A DNA stretch of 64,000 nt from DATFVA01 sp963774455 (GCA_963774455.1 CAVZFD010000005.1:682001-746000); one strand, 5' to 3'. Shown: positions 1 to 8,801, counted from the stretch's first letter. A program made the numbers and translations. The notes: generated by a model not told the origin, from the sequence alone.

Positions 1-255
1 GATCAGACCTGCTCAGCATGTCATGGTATGGATGCCAAAGGATTACCAAATCTTGGCAAAGATTTAACAAAGAGTAATTTCGTTAAAAGCGAATCTGACG
101 AAGAACTGCTTGAGTTTATTAAAAAAGGAAGACCGTCTAATGATCCATTAAATACCACCGGTGTTGCAATGCCTCCCCTGGGAGGAAACCCATCGCTTAC
201 CGAACCGCAGTTAAGGGATATAATTGCATATATGAGAGAATTAAACACGAAGTAG
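1..255 (+). CDS. Cytochrome c, class I (C-terminal part)
   Basis: This is the 3' end of a gene that begins before the window. Frame 1 is open from the first base and carries a covalent heme motif CSACH (residues 4-8 of the visible part), then a segment with an AMPPLGG stretch whose Met is the likely sixth heme-iron ligand, and a final amphipathic helix (QLRDIIAYMRELN). This order, CxxCH then Met then C-terminal helix, is that of small class I cytochrome c domains, which carry electrons in the periplasm. The ATG at 28 lies inside the heme motif and is not a start. Whether the domain stands alone or ends a larger oxidase or dehydrogenase cannot be told from here. Confidence 0.85.
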   Translation, partial: DQTCSACHGMDAKGLPNLGKDLTKSNFVKSESDEELLEFIKKGRPSNDPLNTTGVAMPPLGGNPSLTEPQLRDIIAYMRELNTK

Positions 256-369
256 AAAAAAGTTAAATCAACTTTGAACTGATATTTGAAAATATCGATT
301 ATAAAGTTCTGAATCCTTGAAAAGCATAAGCAGCGGCGCGCGTTGGATAGGTTTCAGAACGTGATGTAA

Positions 370-1743
370 CTAAAACCGAGAAAATCTTCTACTGAACACT
401 CTTACTTTTGCATGATGTTTCTGAAAGATTGAAAGCTTGAAGTAGATGATCGATGAGATAAGTACCTTAATAATGAACTGCGGAATTGGTTCCTGTATGG
501 ATTGTTTACTCATAAACTTGATCCATCTTCTGAAAATATTATTTCCGAAGTAAAATATTTTATTCACTCTTCTGTAAGCTTCGTAAATTTCCTCCTCCGT
601 AAGATGGTTGTGTCTAAAAAGAACGTGATCACCTTCGTAATGACTAATATTCCCATCAATTAGCCTGCCTTCAGATTTAATTTTGTTATACAGCGGCGTT
701 CCATACAGAGGTATTGAGATAGATGGGAGAATAACGTTGCAACCCGTATCATCAAGCTTTTCAGGAAGAGTGTCGTAATATTCTTTTGTATCTTCATCAA
801 GTGCAAACATTAGACCGGTAAATGTTAAAATTCCTTTTCTGTTCAGCTTGTCAAAATATTCCTTGTACTCTTCTACTTTATTCTGTTTTTTCTGTACATC
901 CCGCAGGCTTTCTTCGTTTAACGACTCCATTCCAAGAAAAGCCATCCTGCAGTTTGCTTTATCAAGTGCTTCAACAAATTCATCATCTCTCAGACATTCT
1001 ATGCTGAATTGAGCACCGATCGCCCAGAATTTCAGTTTTGCGATTTCTTTTAGTAAATCCTTTGCATATTTAAGATCCCCGCCAAGGTTGTTATCAAGCA
1101 GCATTGCCATTTTTTTCTTATACCATGGCAGCCCTTTTGTGTTCGCTAAATCTCTTATTACGTCAGCGACAGGTCTCATCCTGTGCGGCGTACGGATGAT
1201 GTTCAACTGGCAGTAGGTACAGGGATGAGGACAGCCTCTTGTTGCTTCTGTTACAATCGGCGAAAAATATTTTTTTTCAACCAGATCGTATCTTGGCGGA
1301 GGAATGTTATCAAGCGGGGGAGTTAAACCGGCATCATATCTTTTCTTCAATTTGCCCTGCACCATATCCTGAACCATTTGGGGCCATATAGTCTGTGCTT
1401 CTCCTACAAGAATTGAATCGAAATGAGGTCCCACTTCATCAGGAAAAGTTGATGCAAATTTTCCGCCACCGATTACAATCTTTCCCATTGCCCTGAATCT
1501 TTCAGCAACCTGGTATGCATGTGGCGAGATGTAATCCATAAAACTTAATGCAATAAAATTGGCGTCGGTATTGTAATTTATCGGCCTTACCATTTCGTGA
1601 AGAACTTCAACCTCAACAACCGGCGGCGTTAATCCGGCGAGAAGAATTCCCGGCAGGGGAGGAGCCGGATTTTTTGCATAATATGGTTCTTCATCAATAA
1701 GGTTCTGGAATAGTACTATTATTAATAGCTTCGGCTTTTTCAT
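370..1743 (-). CDS. B12-binding domain radical SAM protein
   Basis: 457 aa. The N-terminal ~130 residues resemble a cobalamin-binding Rossmann domain (FIALSFMDYISPHAY, then KIVIGGGKFAS). The radical SAM motif CPHPCTYC follows, with cluster cysteines at 171, 175 and 178 (CX3CX2C). The rest fits a TIM-barrel core, with a QFSIECLRDD segment and a MAFLGMESLNEESL segment typical of this superfamily. Family members use a 5'-deoxyadenosyl radical, often with B12, for methylations or carbon-skeleton chemistry on lipids and natural products. It is the last gene of the minus-strand run from 6151, 14 nt after the alpha-oxoamine synthase gene, so it probably modifies the same product. The exact reaction cannot be assigned. 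Confidence 0.85.
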   Translation of the reverse strand: MKKPKLLIIVLFQNLIDEEPYYAKNPAPPLPGILLAGLTPPVVEVEVLHEMVRPINYNTDANFIALSFMDYISPHAYQVAERFRAMGKIVIGGGKFASTFPDEVGPHFDSILVGEAQTIWPQMVQDMVQGKLKKRYDAGLTPPLDNIPPPRYDLVEKKYFSPIVTEATRGCPHPCTYCQLNIIRTPHRMRPVADVIRDLANTKGLPWYKKKMAMLLDNNLGGDLKYAKDLLKEIAKLKFWAIGAQFSIECLRDDEFVEALDKANCRMAFLGMESLNEESLRDVQKKQNKVEEYKEYFDKLNRKGILTFTGLMFALDEDTKEYYDTLPEKLDDTGCNVILPSISIPLYGTPLYNKIKSEGRLIDGNISHYEGDHVLFRHNHLTEEEIYEAYRRVNKIFYFGNNIFRRWIKFMSKQSIQEPIPQFIIKVLISSIIYFKLSIFQKHHAKVRVFSRRFSRF

Positions 1744-1757
1744 GGCAGCACTTAATG

Positions 1758-3095
1758 TTAATTTATTGAGATTCTGCTATTATGCAGAATGTATTTATTT
1801 GAACCGGTTACCTTCTCAGAATTCAGCTCATTGTTCCTCCAGGTTTCTGAGATTGCATCCATAAGTTTATCAATATCATCTTTTGTGTGGGTTGCCATTA
1901 TGCTTATCCTGAACCTTTGCTGAGAATTGGGAACAGCCGGGTATTCAATGGAGTTAAGGAAAATTCCTTTCTGATGAAATTCGCATGCCGCTTTTCTGAT
2001 ATTCATATTAACCGGCACCCTTAGCGGAAAAATTGGTGTTAATGAATTGGCCGGAAATCCGAGCTGATTGAGACAGGAAGCTGTATATTTGATATTCTCC
2101 TGCAGGTTTTGATACAGCCAGGGTTCTTTTTCCATCACGTCAAGTGCAGCAAGAACGGATGCAATTACAGTTGGAGGAAGTGAAGCGGAGAACATATACG
2201 ACCTGGCAAAGAATCTTAAATAATTGATTATAGATTTAGATGCTGCAACAAATCCGCCTGAAACTGCAAAAGTCTTACTAAACGTTCCCATTGAAATGTC
2301 AATTTCCTTTTCCACCCCAAAATGTTCTGCAGTTCCGGAACCTTTTGCTCCCATAACTCCTGTTCCATGAGCATCATCAACAATAAGGAGTGTATTATTT
2401 TTTTTGCATACCGGTACAATTCTATCTAATGGGGCTACATCGCCGTCCATTGAGTAAACTCCTTCAACTGCTGCAAAACGATCTTTATATTTTAATGACT
2501 CAGTTCGTTCCAGGGTCTGCTCAAGCATTTCTATTTCATTGTGCGGGAAATTAACAGCCTGAACGCCTGACATCTTTATACCGTCGTGGAAGGAAGCATG
2601 ACTGTATGAATCATAAACAACAAGGTCTCCATTGCCCATTAATGCAGAGACTAACCCTACATTTGCTCCATAACCACTTGAAAATAACAGGACATCTTCA
2701 CTTCCCTTTAAATGTGCAAGTCTTTCTTCTAATTCCCGGTGAAGTAAGGTATAACCATTGAGTAAAGGCGGACCACCGATGCCGGCACCGTATTTTTCAA
2801 TAGTTTTCTTCACATGTTCCTTGATATACGGATGGTTGGCTAAACCCAGGTAATTATTGGAACCGAACATCAGCATTGATTTAACTTCTCCGGTGTAAAC
2901 ATCAGCAATTTTTACTACCCTGTCGGCCGGACTGGTGATACATCTTAAATGAAGCATCTGCTTATTTGCAAGTAAGCTGTTTGTAAAAGAATCAAAAAAT
3001 TCTGTTTTATTTTTTAGATTCATTTTTCTTCCTCTGAGGAGAATATCTCTGAGATCAAAATTCTCGCCTCCTGCATATTCATTTTCACAACTCAT
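1758..3095 (-). CDS. PLP-dependent alpha-oxoamine synthase (SPT/AONS/KBL-like)
   Basis: 445 aa. Fold type I PLP enzyme of the family that condenses an amino acid with an acyl thioester (8-amino-7-oxononanoate synthase, serine palmitoyltransferase, cysteate acyltransferase, CqsA). Visible hallmarks are NYLGLANHP (81-89), the HASFHDG segment, VDDAHGTG (239-246) and the PLP lysine in TFSKTF at K274. No biotin genes are nearby; its neighbours are lipid-type enzymes, which favours a long-chain base or related amino-lipid over biotin. Two starts are plausible. The one given has AAGGA upstream. Met25 (codon at 3023) has GAGGAAG upstream and removes a 24-residue extension unlike the family. A promoter-like motif lies at 3177-3195, so the gene may also be transcribed separately. 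Confidence 0.85.
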   Translation of the reverse strand: MSCENEYAGGENFDLRDILLRGRKMNLKNKTEFFDSFTNSLLANKQMLHLRCITSPADRVVKIADVYTGEVKSMLMFGSNNYLGLANHPYIKEHVKKTIEKYGAGIGGPPLLNGYTLLHRELEERLAHLKGSEDVLLFSSGYGANVGLVSALMGNGDLVVYDSYSHASFHDGIKMSGVQAVNFPHNEIEMLEQTLERTESLKYKDRFAAVEGVYSMDGDVAPLDRIVPVCKKNNTLLIVDDAHGTGVMGAKGSGTAEHFGVEKEIDISMGTFSKTFAVSGGFVAASKSIINYLRFFARSYMFSASLPPTVIASVLAALDVMEKEPWLYQNLQENIKYTASCLNQLGFPANSLTPIFPLRVPVNMNIRKAACEFHQKGIFLNSIEYPAVPNSQQRFRISIMATHTKDDIDKLMDAISETWRNNELNSEKVTGSNKYILHNSRISIN

Positions 3096-3176
3096 CTCAT
3101 TATTCCTTTCTTAATATTGGTTCTTCATTCTCTATTGATAATCTAAAATGAAACGCAGGGAGAATTGTCATAGAAT

Positions 3177-3195
3177 TGTCAAGAAAATGTAAAAA
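3177..3195 (-). promoter_or_regulatory. Promoter-like motif TTTTTACA-N5-TTGACA
   Basis: On the minus strand the sequence reads TTTTTACATTTTCTTGACA upstream of the alpha-oxoamine synthase gene. The same arrangement (TACA, exactly five mostly-T bases, TTGACA) occurs upstream of the UbiA-type gene (6289-6307) and of the radical SAM gene at 25972 (25802-25820). TTGACA resembles a -35 element; no equally good -10 could be fixed. Confidence 0.4.
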
Positions 3196-3205
3196 TGCGG
3201 GGATG

Positions 3206-4240
3206 TTATTCTTTAAGATGTGTGTCGTACTCGAGAAGCTTTTCCATATAGAGCTTTATATTCCCATTTGATGAATATGGCAGATTTCTGATAAAAGCCG
3301 AATCAATTGAAATTAGTTTTTCATAAATCTTCATCCTGATATCTCTTTCTGGAATCACTTTCCCGATGAATACCGGTTTAAAAAGATTTACTTCGGCTTC
3401 TTTTAGAAACGCCCCGTTCGAACTTTCGGGGACGGTGAAAATCAATTCAAACTCTCCATGCTGTCCCGCCAAAAGCAGCCATGATGGTATGTTTAAATTC
3501 CGGGCATATTTTAATGAATCATCATCAATTAGTTTATTAATGCAGACTGTTAATTCGAAACCGGCCGCATTCAGCCGCATCAGCTGATCGAGAGTTGAAA
3601 AAAGTCCGTCACTCGTATCCATACAAACTGAAGCGTACTTACTGATAATTCTGCTTAACCCTGTTTTTGCTTCCGGTTTGTAGCTGGTAAACGATTTTTG
3701 TTCAGAAATCAATTTTGAAACAGCATACGCATTTCCGGCTCCAAGTTTTCCCGAAGAATAAAGCAGCTCGCCGGGTTTGCAGCCGATGCGTGATAATATT
3801 TTCTGATTATTTATTATTCCTATTGCTGTCCCGGTCAGTATAAGCCTTTCACCTTCATTGGTATCTCCGCCTAAAATAAAGGTATTATACCTTTTGCAGG
3901 CATCAGAAATCCCTTTTCGGAGCTGCTGCATATTTTTTGTATTTGTATCCCCGGGGATAATTTCCGAGATAAGAATTCCCAGCGGTTCCGCCCCGACAGC
4001 AGCCAGGTCACTCATATTTACTGTTACAATCATCCAGCCCAATAACCAGTGATCATCATATAGCCCGGTTGAGATTTCTTCGGAGATGCTGTCGGTTGTA
4101 AGTGCAAGTTTCAGTCCTTTAACCTGGATTATTTCCGCATCGCTTTCGTGCGGTTTATTTAATTGATTGGGGGATCTTAAATAACCGGAAATCAGGTTAT
4201 TAATGATTTCGTTTTCTTTTATTTCATTCAATTGATGCAT
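3206..4240 (-). CDS. AIR synthase-related protein, ThiL-like kinase
   Basis: 344 aa. Resembles thiamine-monophosphate kinase (ThiL) and other PurM/AIR synthase fold enzymes that bind ATP in a dimer interface. Visible ThiL-like features are LTTDSISEEI (first Asp motif), NMSDLAAVGAEPLGIL (helix after the substrate loop), ILGGDTNEG and CMDTSDGLFSTLDQL (second Asp motif). The length fits ThiL (about 310-350 aa). It overlaps the upstream lipid kinase gene by 13 nt and no thiamine gene is near, so it could be a paralogue that phosphorylates or activates an intermediate of the cluster product. I cannot separate a true ThiL from a paralogue by eye. Confidence 0.75.
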   Translation of the reverse strand: MHQLNEIKENEIINNLISGYLRSPNQLNKPHESDAEIIQVKGLKLALTTDSISEEISTGLYDDHWLLGWMIVTVNMSDLAAVGAEPLGILISEIIPGDTNTKNMQQLRKGISDACKRYNTFILGGDTNEGERLILTGTAIGIINNQKILSRIGCKPGELLYSSGKLGAGNAYAVSKLISEQKSFTSYKPEAKTGLSRIISKYASVCMDTSDGLFSTLDQLMRLNAAGFELTVCINKLIDDDSLKYARNLNIPSWLLLAGQHGEFELIFTVPESSNGAFLKEAEVNLFKPVFIGKVIPERDIRMKIYEKLISIDSAFIRNLPYSSNGNIKLYMEKLLEYDTHLKE

Positions 4241-5154
4241 ACTTTTATTAATCCTGGTATTACAAAAAATTCAGCATATTTTGCGGTTATTACCTCACCA
4301 TCGAATTCAACTGCAAATTCTTTCCCGGATGAAATTTTAATTCTATCAGTCCTCCGGAATTTTTTATTAAAAGAATTGTCAGATTTTCCTTTACTTAAAT
4401 AAAAAAACAACTTCAGCAGATTTGCTTTAGATAAAGATTCATATAGATGGACGTCGAAAAGGCCATTATCTTGCAGAGGATCAGACTGATATCTAAGACT
4501 TCCTGTAAAAAACGGCGACTTAATAATTCCCAGGTTTGAGATATCTGCTGTAAATGATTCATCGTTTACCTCCATTTTAACACTGACGTTTTTATAAGTG
4601 AAAATATTTTTAATCACTGCATACGTAATTGCACTTTGTGTACTAATCCTTTTGAGAACCTTCAGAATGAAATCGGGGTTGTTGAAGAAATGGTTTCCTT
4701 CTGCAGTAATACCCAGGCTTGCGTTAATAAGAAAATACTTCTTTAAGATTTCGCCATCATTTTCGTATTTAATGCAGCCTACATCTCTTTTTACGGCATT
4801 CTTAAAATTCAGCTTGAATGGAATCGATTTCAGAATATTCTGATTGGAAAATGGTTTGTGGAAATCATTGCTTGAACCTACTCCGACTGCTCCGATCCTT
4901 ATTTGTTTAAGAGATTCCGGACCAAGTAAGATTATGCACCGGTTCAGAAAGTGGTTGATTGTGCCGTCACCTCCCGCGATAACGAAATCAGTTTTTCCGT
5001 TCTTTACGGAATCAGTTATGAATTTATCCATGGAGCCGTTTCTGCCCGCAATAAAAGTATTATACGGTTCGGCAAACCTTATACGTTCGTGAATTCTGTT
5101 CCATTTCATTAACGCGGCTCCGCCGCCGGAATTTGTATTTAAGATGACATTCAT
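4228..5154 (-). CDS. Diacylglycerol kinase-family lipid kinase (DAGK_cat/LCB5-like)
   Basis: 308 aa. N-terminal NTNSGGG and the catalytic GGDGTINHFLN motif (near residue 60), followed by GAVGVGSSNDF, are the signature of the DAGK catalytic/sphingosine-kinase/YegS family, which phosphorylates lipid hydroxyls with ATP. The C-terminal half is the usual beta-rich lobe, with NASLGITAEGN and FTGSLRYQSDPLQDNGLFDV. It starts 8 nt after the UbiA C-terminal fragment and overlaps the ThiL-like gene, so translation is probably coupled. Next to an SPT-like enzyme, a long-chain base or diacylglycerol-type substrate is reasonable, but this is inference. Confidence 0.82.
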   Translation of the reverse strand: MNVILNTNSGGGAALMKWNRIHERIRFAEPYNTFIAGRNGSMDKFITDSVKNGKTDFVIAGGDGTINHFLNRCIILLGPESLKQIRIGAVGVGSSNDFHKPFSNQNILKSIPFKLNFKNAVKRDVGCIKYENDGEILKKYFLINASLGITAEGNHFFNNPDFILKVLKRISTQSAITYAVIKNIFTYKNVSVKMEVNDESFTADISNLGIIKSPFFTGSLRYQSDPLQDNGLFDVHLYESLSKANLLKLFFYLSKGKSDNSFNKKFRRTDRIKISSGKEFAVEFDGEVITAKYAEFFVIPGLIKVCIN

Positions 5155-5162
5155 CGTTTCAC

Positions 5163-5660
5163 CTATATTTGTTCTTTCTCCGGCCTTATGCTCATAGTAA
5201 TGATGTAGAGAAGATAGAAAAGCAGTAATGGCAGGAACCAGCCGGGTTTATTGAAAATTGTCAGACCTGATAAAAGAAGAATATAGCTGTGAAGACAGGG
5301 AACTATTGCTTTATGTGCTTCGGAATCAGCATTAACTAAAGAAAGATTTATTTGAGTTAGGATTGCTGCGTAAATTCCTCCTGCGATAAAGGGAAGCGCT
5401 TTAAACATTGTCAGATAAGAAAGATTGAAAGACAGGGCTCCTGCCGTAATTAAGACAGCGAGGCAGATTATGAGTCCAAATAGATTACTTACAGCCGCAG
5501 ATTTTGACCGGCCGAATACTACCGGAAGAGTTTTGTAAGACGTTGAACGATCCGCTTCAATATCTTTGAAGTAGCCGGTGAGTACAAAGTTTGCATAACC
5601 AAAGAATACAGTTACGGAAGCAGCGATAAAAATTGTATCTGAGAAATTGATAACCAGCAT
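5163..5660 (-). CDS. UbiA-family prenyltransferase, C-terminal part (frameshifted)
   Basis: This frame carries the second half of a UbiA-type intramembrane prenyltransferase. It has the second Asp-rich motif, KDIEADRSTSYKTLP (DxxxD type), which binds prenyl diphosphate through Mg, followed by about five hydrophobic helices. The listed ATG is an internal Met, not a real start. The frame continues the gene at 5612-6151 if one base is added to a GG near 5664 on this strand, giving ...FAALREMLVINF.... The full protein would be about 325-330 aa, right for the family. Either a sequencing error or a real inactivating frameshift; the intact operon around it favours error. Confidence 0.75.
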   Translation of the reverse strand: MLVINFSDTIFIAASVTVFFGYANFVLTGYFKDIEADRSTSYKTLPVVFGRSKSAAVSNLFGLIICLAVLITAGALSFNLSYLTMFKALPFIAGGIYAAILTQINLSLVNADSEAHKAIVPCLHSYILLLSGLTIFNKPGWFLPLLLFYLLYIITMSIRPEKEQI

Positions 5661-6151
5661 TTCCGCAGGGCGGCAAAATAAGACATTATAAAAAGTACAA
5701 GCACAATCCAGGCATTATAAAACGGACCCGCCCACCATTTTCGTTTGAAATATGTGTAAGTCGCGAGTCCTACTCCGGCCAGAATACCAGGTCCGATATT
5801 AACAGGATTGAAGTATACAAATACAGAAATGCAGGTTAACAGACCGGTTATACTTATAGCCAGGAAATAATTTCTATTAACAATTCCCCTGGTAAGCGGT
5901 CTGTAGGGAGAAGAAATTGAATCAGTATCAATCTGGAAGCAGTCGGTAAGTGCCTGACCGAATCCATATGATAAAAAGCCTGCAAGGAAGATTAGGGCCG
6001 CTTTTGAAACGTTCAGTTCTGCAGAAAATGACATTCCTGCTATTCCGGTCATTCCTGATACAAACATCAGGTATGGTCTCATTGTGATTACGTATGCTTT
6101 TATGAATCTGATTGAAAAAAAAGGATATTGTTGAATTGATAAAGTATTCAT
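5612..6151 (-). CDS. UbiA-family prenyltransferase, N-terminal part (frameshifted)
   Basis: First half of the UbiA-type enzyme. After the N-terminal helix comes the first Asp-rich motif DCFQIDTDSISSPYRPL, matching the NDxxDxxxD...RP pattern of polyprenyl transferases, and three or four further hydrophobic helices. Such enzymes attach isoprenoid chains to aromatic or glycerol-phosphate acceptors in the membrane. The true reading ends near AALR; the last ~18 residues listed are out of frame. GAAGGTGAT lies 7 nt before the ATG, supporting this start. It is the first gene of the minus-strand operon, preceded by a promoter-like motif at 6289-6307. Confidence 0.78.
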   Translation of the reverse strand: MNTLSIQQYPFFSIRFIKAYVITMRPYLMFVSGMTGIAGMSFSAELNVSKAALIFLAGFLSYGFGQALTDCFQIDTDSISSPYRPLTRGIVNRNYFLAISITGLLTCISVFVYFNPVNIGPGILAGVGLATYTYFKRKWWAGPFYNAWIVLVLFIMSYFAALRKCWLSISQIQFLSLLP

Positions 6152-6527
6152 CTTACATCACCTTCAAACTGCATTACCAGTTCCGCCTGAATTAGTATGA
6201 CTCTTTTTAACAAATTATCCTGCATTTTAGTACTACCCGATAATACTTTTTCTTTCGGTAGTAGAATAAAAGATTAGTTATCGGGATTTGTCAAAAAATT
6301 GTAAAAGAGATGTAAAAAAAATGAAAATGGTTTATGAGTCATGAGGCGGGAGATGGTGGTATTCGGGATAAATCAATAGTTAAGTCGTGCTAAGTAGGAT
6401 GCCCTGTTCCCATAAATTTCAGGACAACTTTTAACCGGCTGCTGAGTTAACAGAAGATACCTAAACCAGAAGTCGAATAGGCTCTCCTCCGCCAAAAGCG
6501 TTGAAATCTCAAACCTTAGAGATATGG
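6152..6527. other. Intergenic region upstream of the UbiA-type operon
   Basis: Between the operon start and the small gene at 6528. Apart from the promoter-like motif at 6289-6307, I see no gene or strong hairpin. Confidence 0.5.
6289..6307 (-). promoter_or_regulatory. Promoter-like motif TTTTACA-N5-TTGACA upstream of the UbiA-type operon
   Basis: On the minus strand: CTTTTACAATTTTTTGACA, with TACA and TTGACA five bases apart, as in the two other copies (3177-3195 and 25802-25820). TTGACA ends 138 nt before the start codon at 6151. Twenty bases further downstream, TATTCTACC resembles TATTATGCC at the same offset in the copy at 25802. Confidence 0.4.
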
Positions 6528-6788
6528 TCATACTGCTTGTTGTAAGACTGAATGGGACTTTACGGACTCGGGATTCTTTGCGGCCTCAGACAGTATATTT
6601 CTTAAATGATCTAATCCGCCCATACTAACGAGATCATAATCATAACAGGTATAGACGTTTTCAGAATCTATGGGAGTGTAAGAAACCTGTCCCGTTCGTT
6701 TATCATAATAGGTAATATGTACATACTGATTGGACATAACATGCACAATGTTGGAAGTATATAAGCTCCTGTCTTCAATCCTGTTCAT
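6528..6788 (-). CDS. Small hypothetical protein, 86 aa
   Basis: Not recognised. A clear GGGAGAA ribosome site sits 4 nt before the ATG, the best reason to call it a gene. The protein is soluble and rich in Tyr, Ser and Val in its first half, which reads as beta strands (YVHITYYDKRTGQVSYTPI), followed by a helix (GGLDHLRNILSEAAKN). No signal peptide, membrane segment or metal motif. It stands alone between two non-coding stretches. It could be a small regulatory or stress protein; no function can be assigned. Confidence 0.5.
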   Translation of the reverse strand: MNRIEDRSLYTSNIVHVMSNQYVHITYYDKRTGQVSYTPIDSENVYTCYDYDLVSMGGLDHLRNILSEAAKNPESVKSHSVLQQAV

Positions 6789-7229
6789 AGATTCTCCCTT
6801 CTTTAATTTTTTCCACCTGAGTAAGAAATCGATATGTGGTTACAAATAATAAAACTATTTTCGTTGATAAGATAAACGATTATAGAGGACATATTCCAAG
6901 CATAAATTTTGTCAATGATATTAATCACTAAATGATGTTGGATAGAATATCACGTCTCCCTTTCGAATGGTTTCAGCAGAAAACAAGCAAATCCAGGGAC
7001 TTATGCTCTATTCCACAACATTCGGTAGCATAGTCTATAATGAGGGGCCGGATTAAAGGTTTTATGGACTGGTCGTCATAAAGCTGATGAGCGAGTAAGT
7101 AGCTTGGATCCGCGGTTCAGTAGATCCTTAAAAACAATGTGCAGGGACAATTGTTATTTAATTGCTTCTGTTTAATATAAATTGCAAATTCAGGATGGAA
7201 ATTATTTTAGTCCGGGGAGGACAAAAACT
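6789..7229. other. Non-coding stretch upstream of the secreted esterase
   Basis: A/T-rich at the left and more balanced at the right. No supported gene, RNA or repeat seen. It must hold the promoters of the divergent genes at 6788 (minus) and 7230 (plus). Confidence 0.5.
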
Positions 7230-8687
7230 ATGAAACGTCTGTTGTTCATATTATTATTTTCCTTTACTTCGGTTATAACGGCTCAAAGTCAGTTTCAGGA
7301 TTTTATAAACTACGTTAATTCACTCGGCGACCCTGCAGCTAAACAAGCTGCGGTTGACAGCTTTATGACATATGCCCGGACGGTCGGTATCCCTTTTCTC
7401 GAGGATTCAACGGCTAACTTTCTTTACCAGGGGAATGAGAGTACTGTGACTGTCGCCGGTGATTTTAATGAATGGGATATGGCTGCCTGGCCTATGATAA
7501 AACTTTTCCAGACTGACCTCTGGTATCGTTCGGAAATATTCGAGCTGGACGCCCGCCTTGATTATAAATTTGTACTTAATGGCAGTGCGTGGATACTGGA
7601 TCCCGAAAACCCTGATGTGTGCCAGGGAGGATATGGTCCCAATTCTGAACTCTCGATGCCTCTATATGTACAGCCATGGGAAATCCAGTATAACGCCGGG
7701 ATCCAACACGGAACGCTAGTTACTAAATCGATCTACAGTGTGAACGTAGGCACGAACTATCAACTGTATATATATCTCCCCCCGGGTTATGACACTTTAT
7801 CATCTGAAAGTTACCCTGCTGTTTATTTCCAGGATGGCATGGAATATATTACACTCGGCAGGGCCGTAAATGTTTTGGATAACTTGCTGGACAGTGCTAA
7901 AATTCGACCAGTTATCGGAATATTTGTTACGCCAAATAACCGGAATGAAGAATATGCCGGCAGTCTGAGGAATCAGTACACACTATTTTTTGTCGACGAG
8001 CTTGTGCCCTATATAGATGCAAATTATAAAACCAAAGTCGGGGCTAAAAACAGGCTGGTGATCGGCGATTCTTTCGGAGGAAATATCTCTGCACTTATAA
8101 GCTATAATCATCCGGAGGTTTTTGGACTGTGCGGACTTCATTCGGCAGCATTCTGGCCTAACAATTATGAAGCATATAATCTTATTATTAATGGCCCTGT
8201 TGAAGATATTGAGTGGAGTTCCATCTGGGGTACATATGAAAGCCTGTACCCAAATATGAGATCTTTCAGGGATTACCTTATTTCTGCTGGCTACGAACTG
8301 GATTGGCTTGAAAGGCCGGAAGGGCACAGCTGGGGATTGTGGAGGGCATCGACAGACAGAATACTAAAATATTTTTATCCGCCTGCTCCAATTTATGTCG
8401 AACAGGAGAAAAATATTTCTCCGGATAACATTATATTGTACCAGAACTACCCGAATCCGTTCAATCCTTCAACTAAGATCACCTGGTATTTAAAGCAGTC
8501 CGGCAGGGTGACTTTGAAAGTTTTTGATGTCCTCGGGAGAGAAGCCGCTGTCGTTTTAGATGAGTACAGATCATCAGGAATGAACGAGGCAGTATTTTCT
8601 ATGTCTGATCTTTCAAGCGGAGTTTATTTCTACAGAATTGAAGCGGGAGAATATTCTGCGATAAGAAAGATGGTTATCCTCAGGTAA
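7230..8687 (+). CDS. Secreted esterase with CBM48-like domain and T9SS sorting domain
   Basis: 485 aa from the ATG at 7230, which follows GGGGAGGA and opens a signal peptide (MKRLLFILLFSFTSVITAQ); an in-frame ATG at 7182 lacks both. Domains in order: a CBM48/early-set glycogen-binding-like domain (STVTVAGDFNEWD...LDYKFVLNG); an esterase-D type alpha/beta hydrolase with LPPGYD, the nucleophile elbow GDSFGGN and a late His in PEGHSW; then a ~90-residue C-terminal domain opening with YQNYPNPFNPSTKITW and ending VYFYRIEAG...KMVILR. The last is the type A sorting signal of type IX secretion, so the enzyme is exported and anchored or released outside. Relatives act on carbohydrate esters such as feruloyl esters or on siderophore esters; the substrate here is unknown. 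Confidence 0.85.
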   Translation: MKRLLFILLFSFTSVITAQSQFQDFINYVNSLGDPAAKQAAVDSFMTYARTVGIPFLEDSTANFLYQGNESTVTVAGDFNEWDMAAWPMIKLFQTDLWYRSEIFELDARLDYKFVLNGSAWILDPENPDVCQGGYGPNSELSMPLYVQPWEIQYNAGIQHGTLVTKSIYSVNVGTNYQLYIYLPPGYDTLSSESYPAVYFQDGMEYITLGRAVNVLDNLLDSAKIRPVIGIFVTPNNRNEEYAGSLRNQYTLFFVDELVPYIDANYKTKVGAKNRLVIGDSFGGNISALISYNHPEVFGLCGLHSAAFWPNNYEAYNLIINGPVEDIEWSSIWGTYESLYPNMRSFRDYLISAGYELDWLERPEGHSWGLWRASTDRILKYFYPPAPIYVEQEKNISPDNIILYQNYPNPFNPSTKITWYLKQSGRVTLKVFDVLGREAAVVLDEYRSSGMNEAVFSMSDLSSGVYFYRIEAGEYSAIRKMVILR

Positions 8688-8720
8688 AATAAGCAAAGGG
8701 TAGGGAAATAAATTACGGCC

Positions 8721-8745
8721 TTAAAGGGAGCTCAGCTCCCTTTAA
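8721..8745 (+). terminator. Hairpin after the esterase gene
   Basis: Perfect 10-bp stem TTAAAGGGAG / CTCCCTTTAA with loop CTCAG, 34 nt after the esterase stop. No long T run follows, so it may be a weak terminator or RNA-stabilising hairpin. Confidence 0.5.
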
Positions 8746-8801
8746 ATTAAAATACCAATATTCTTTGTGGCCATTTACTGTTACAATTAGGAAAATAATT
8801 C

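Noticed and set aside
1758..3095. Calling the oxoamine synthase BioF or KBL
   Set aside because: No biotin or threonine dehydrogenase genes nearby; lipid-type neighbours make a specific name unsafe.
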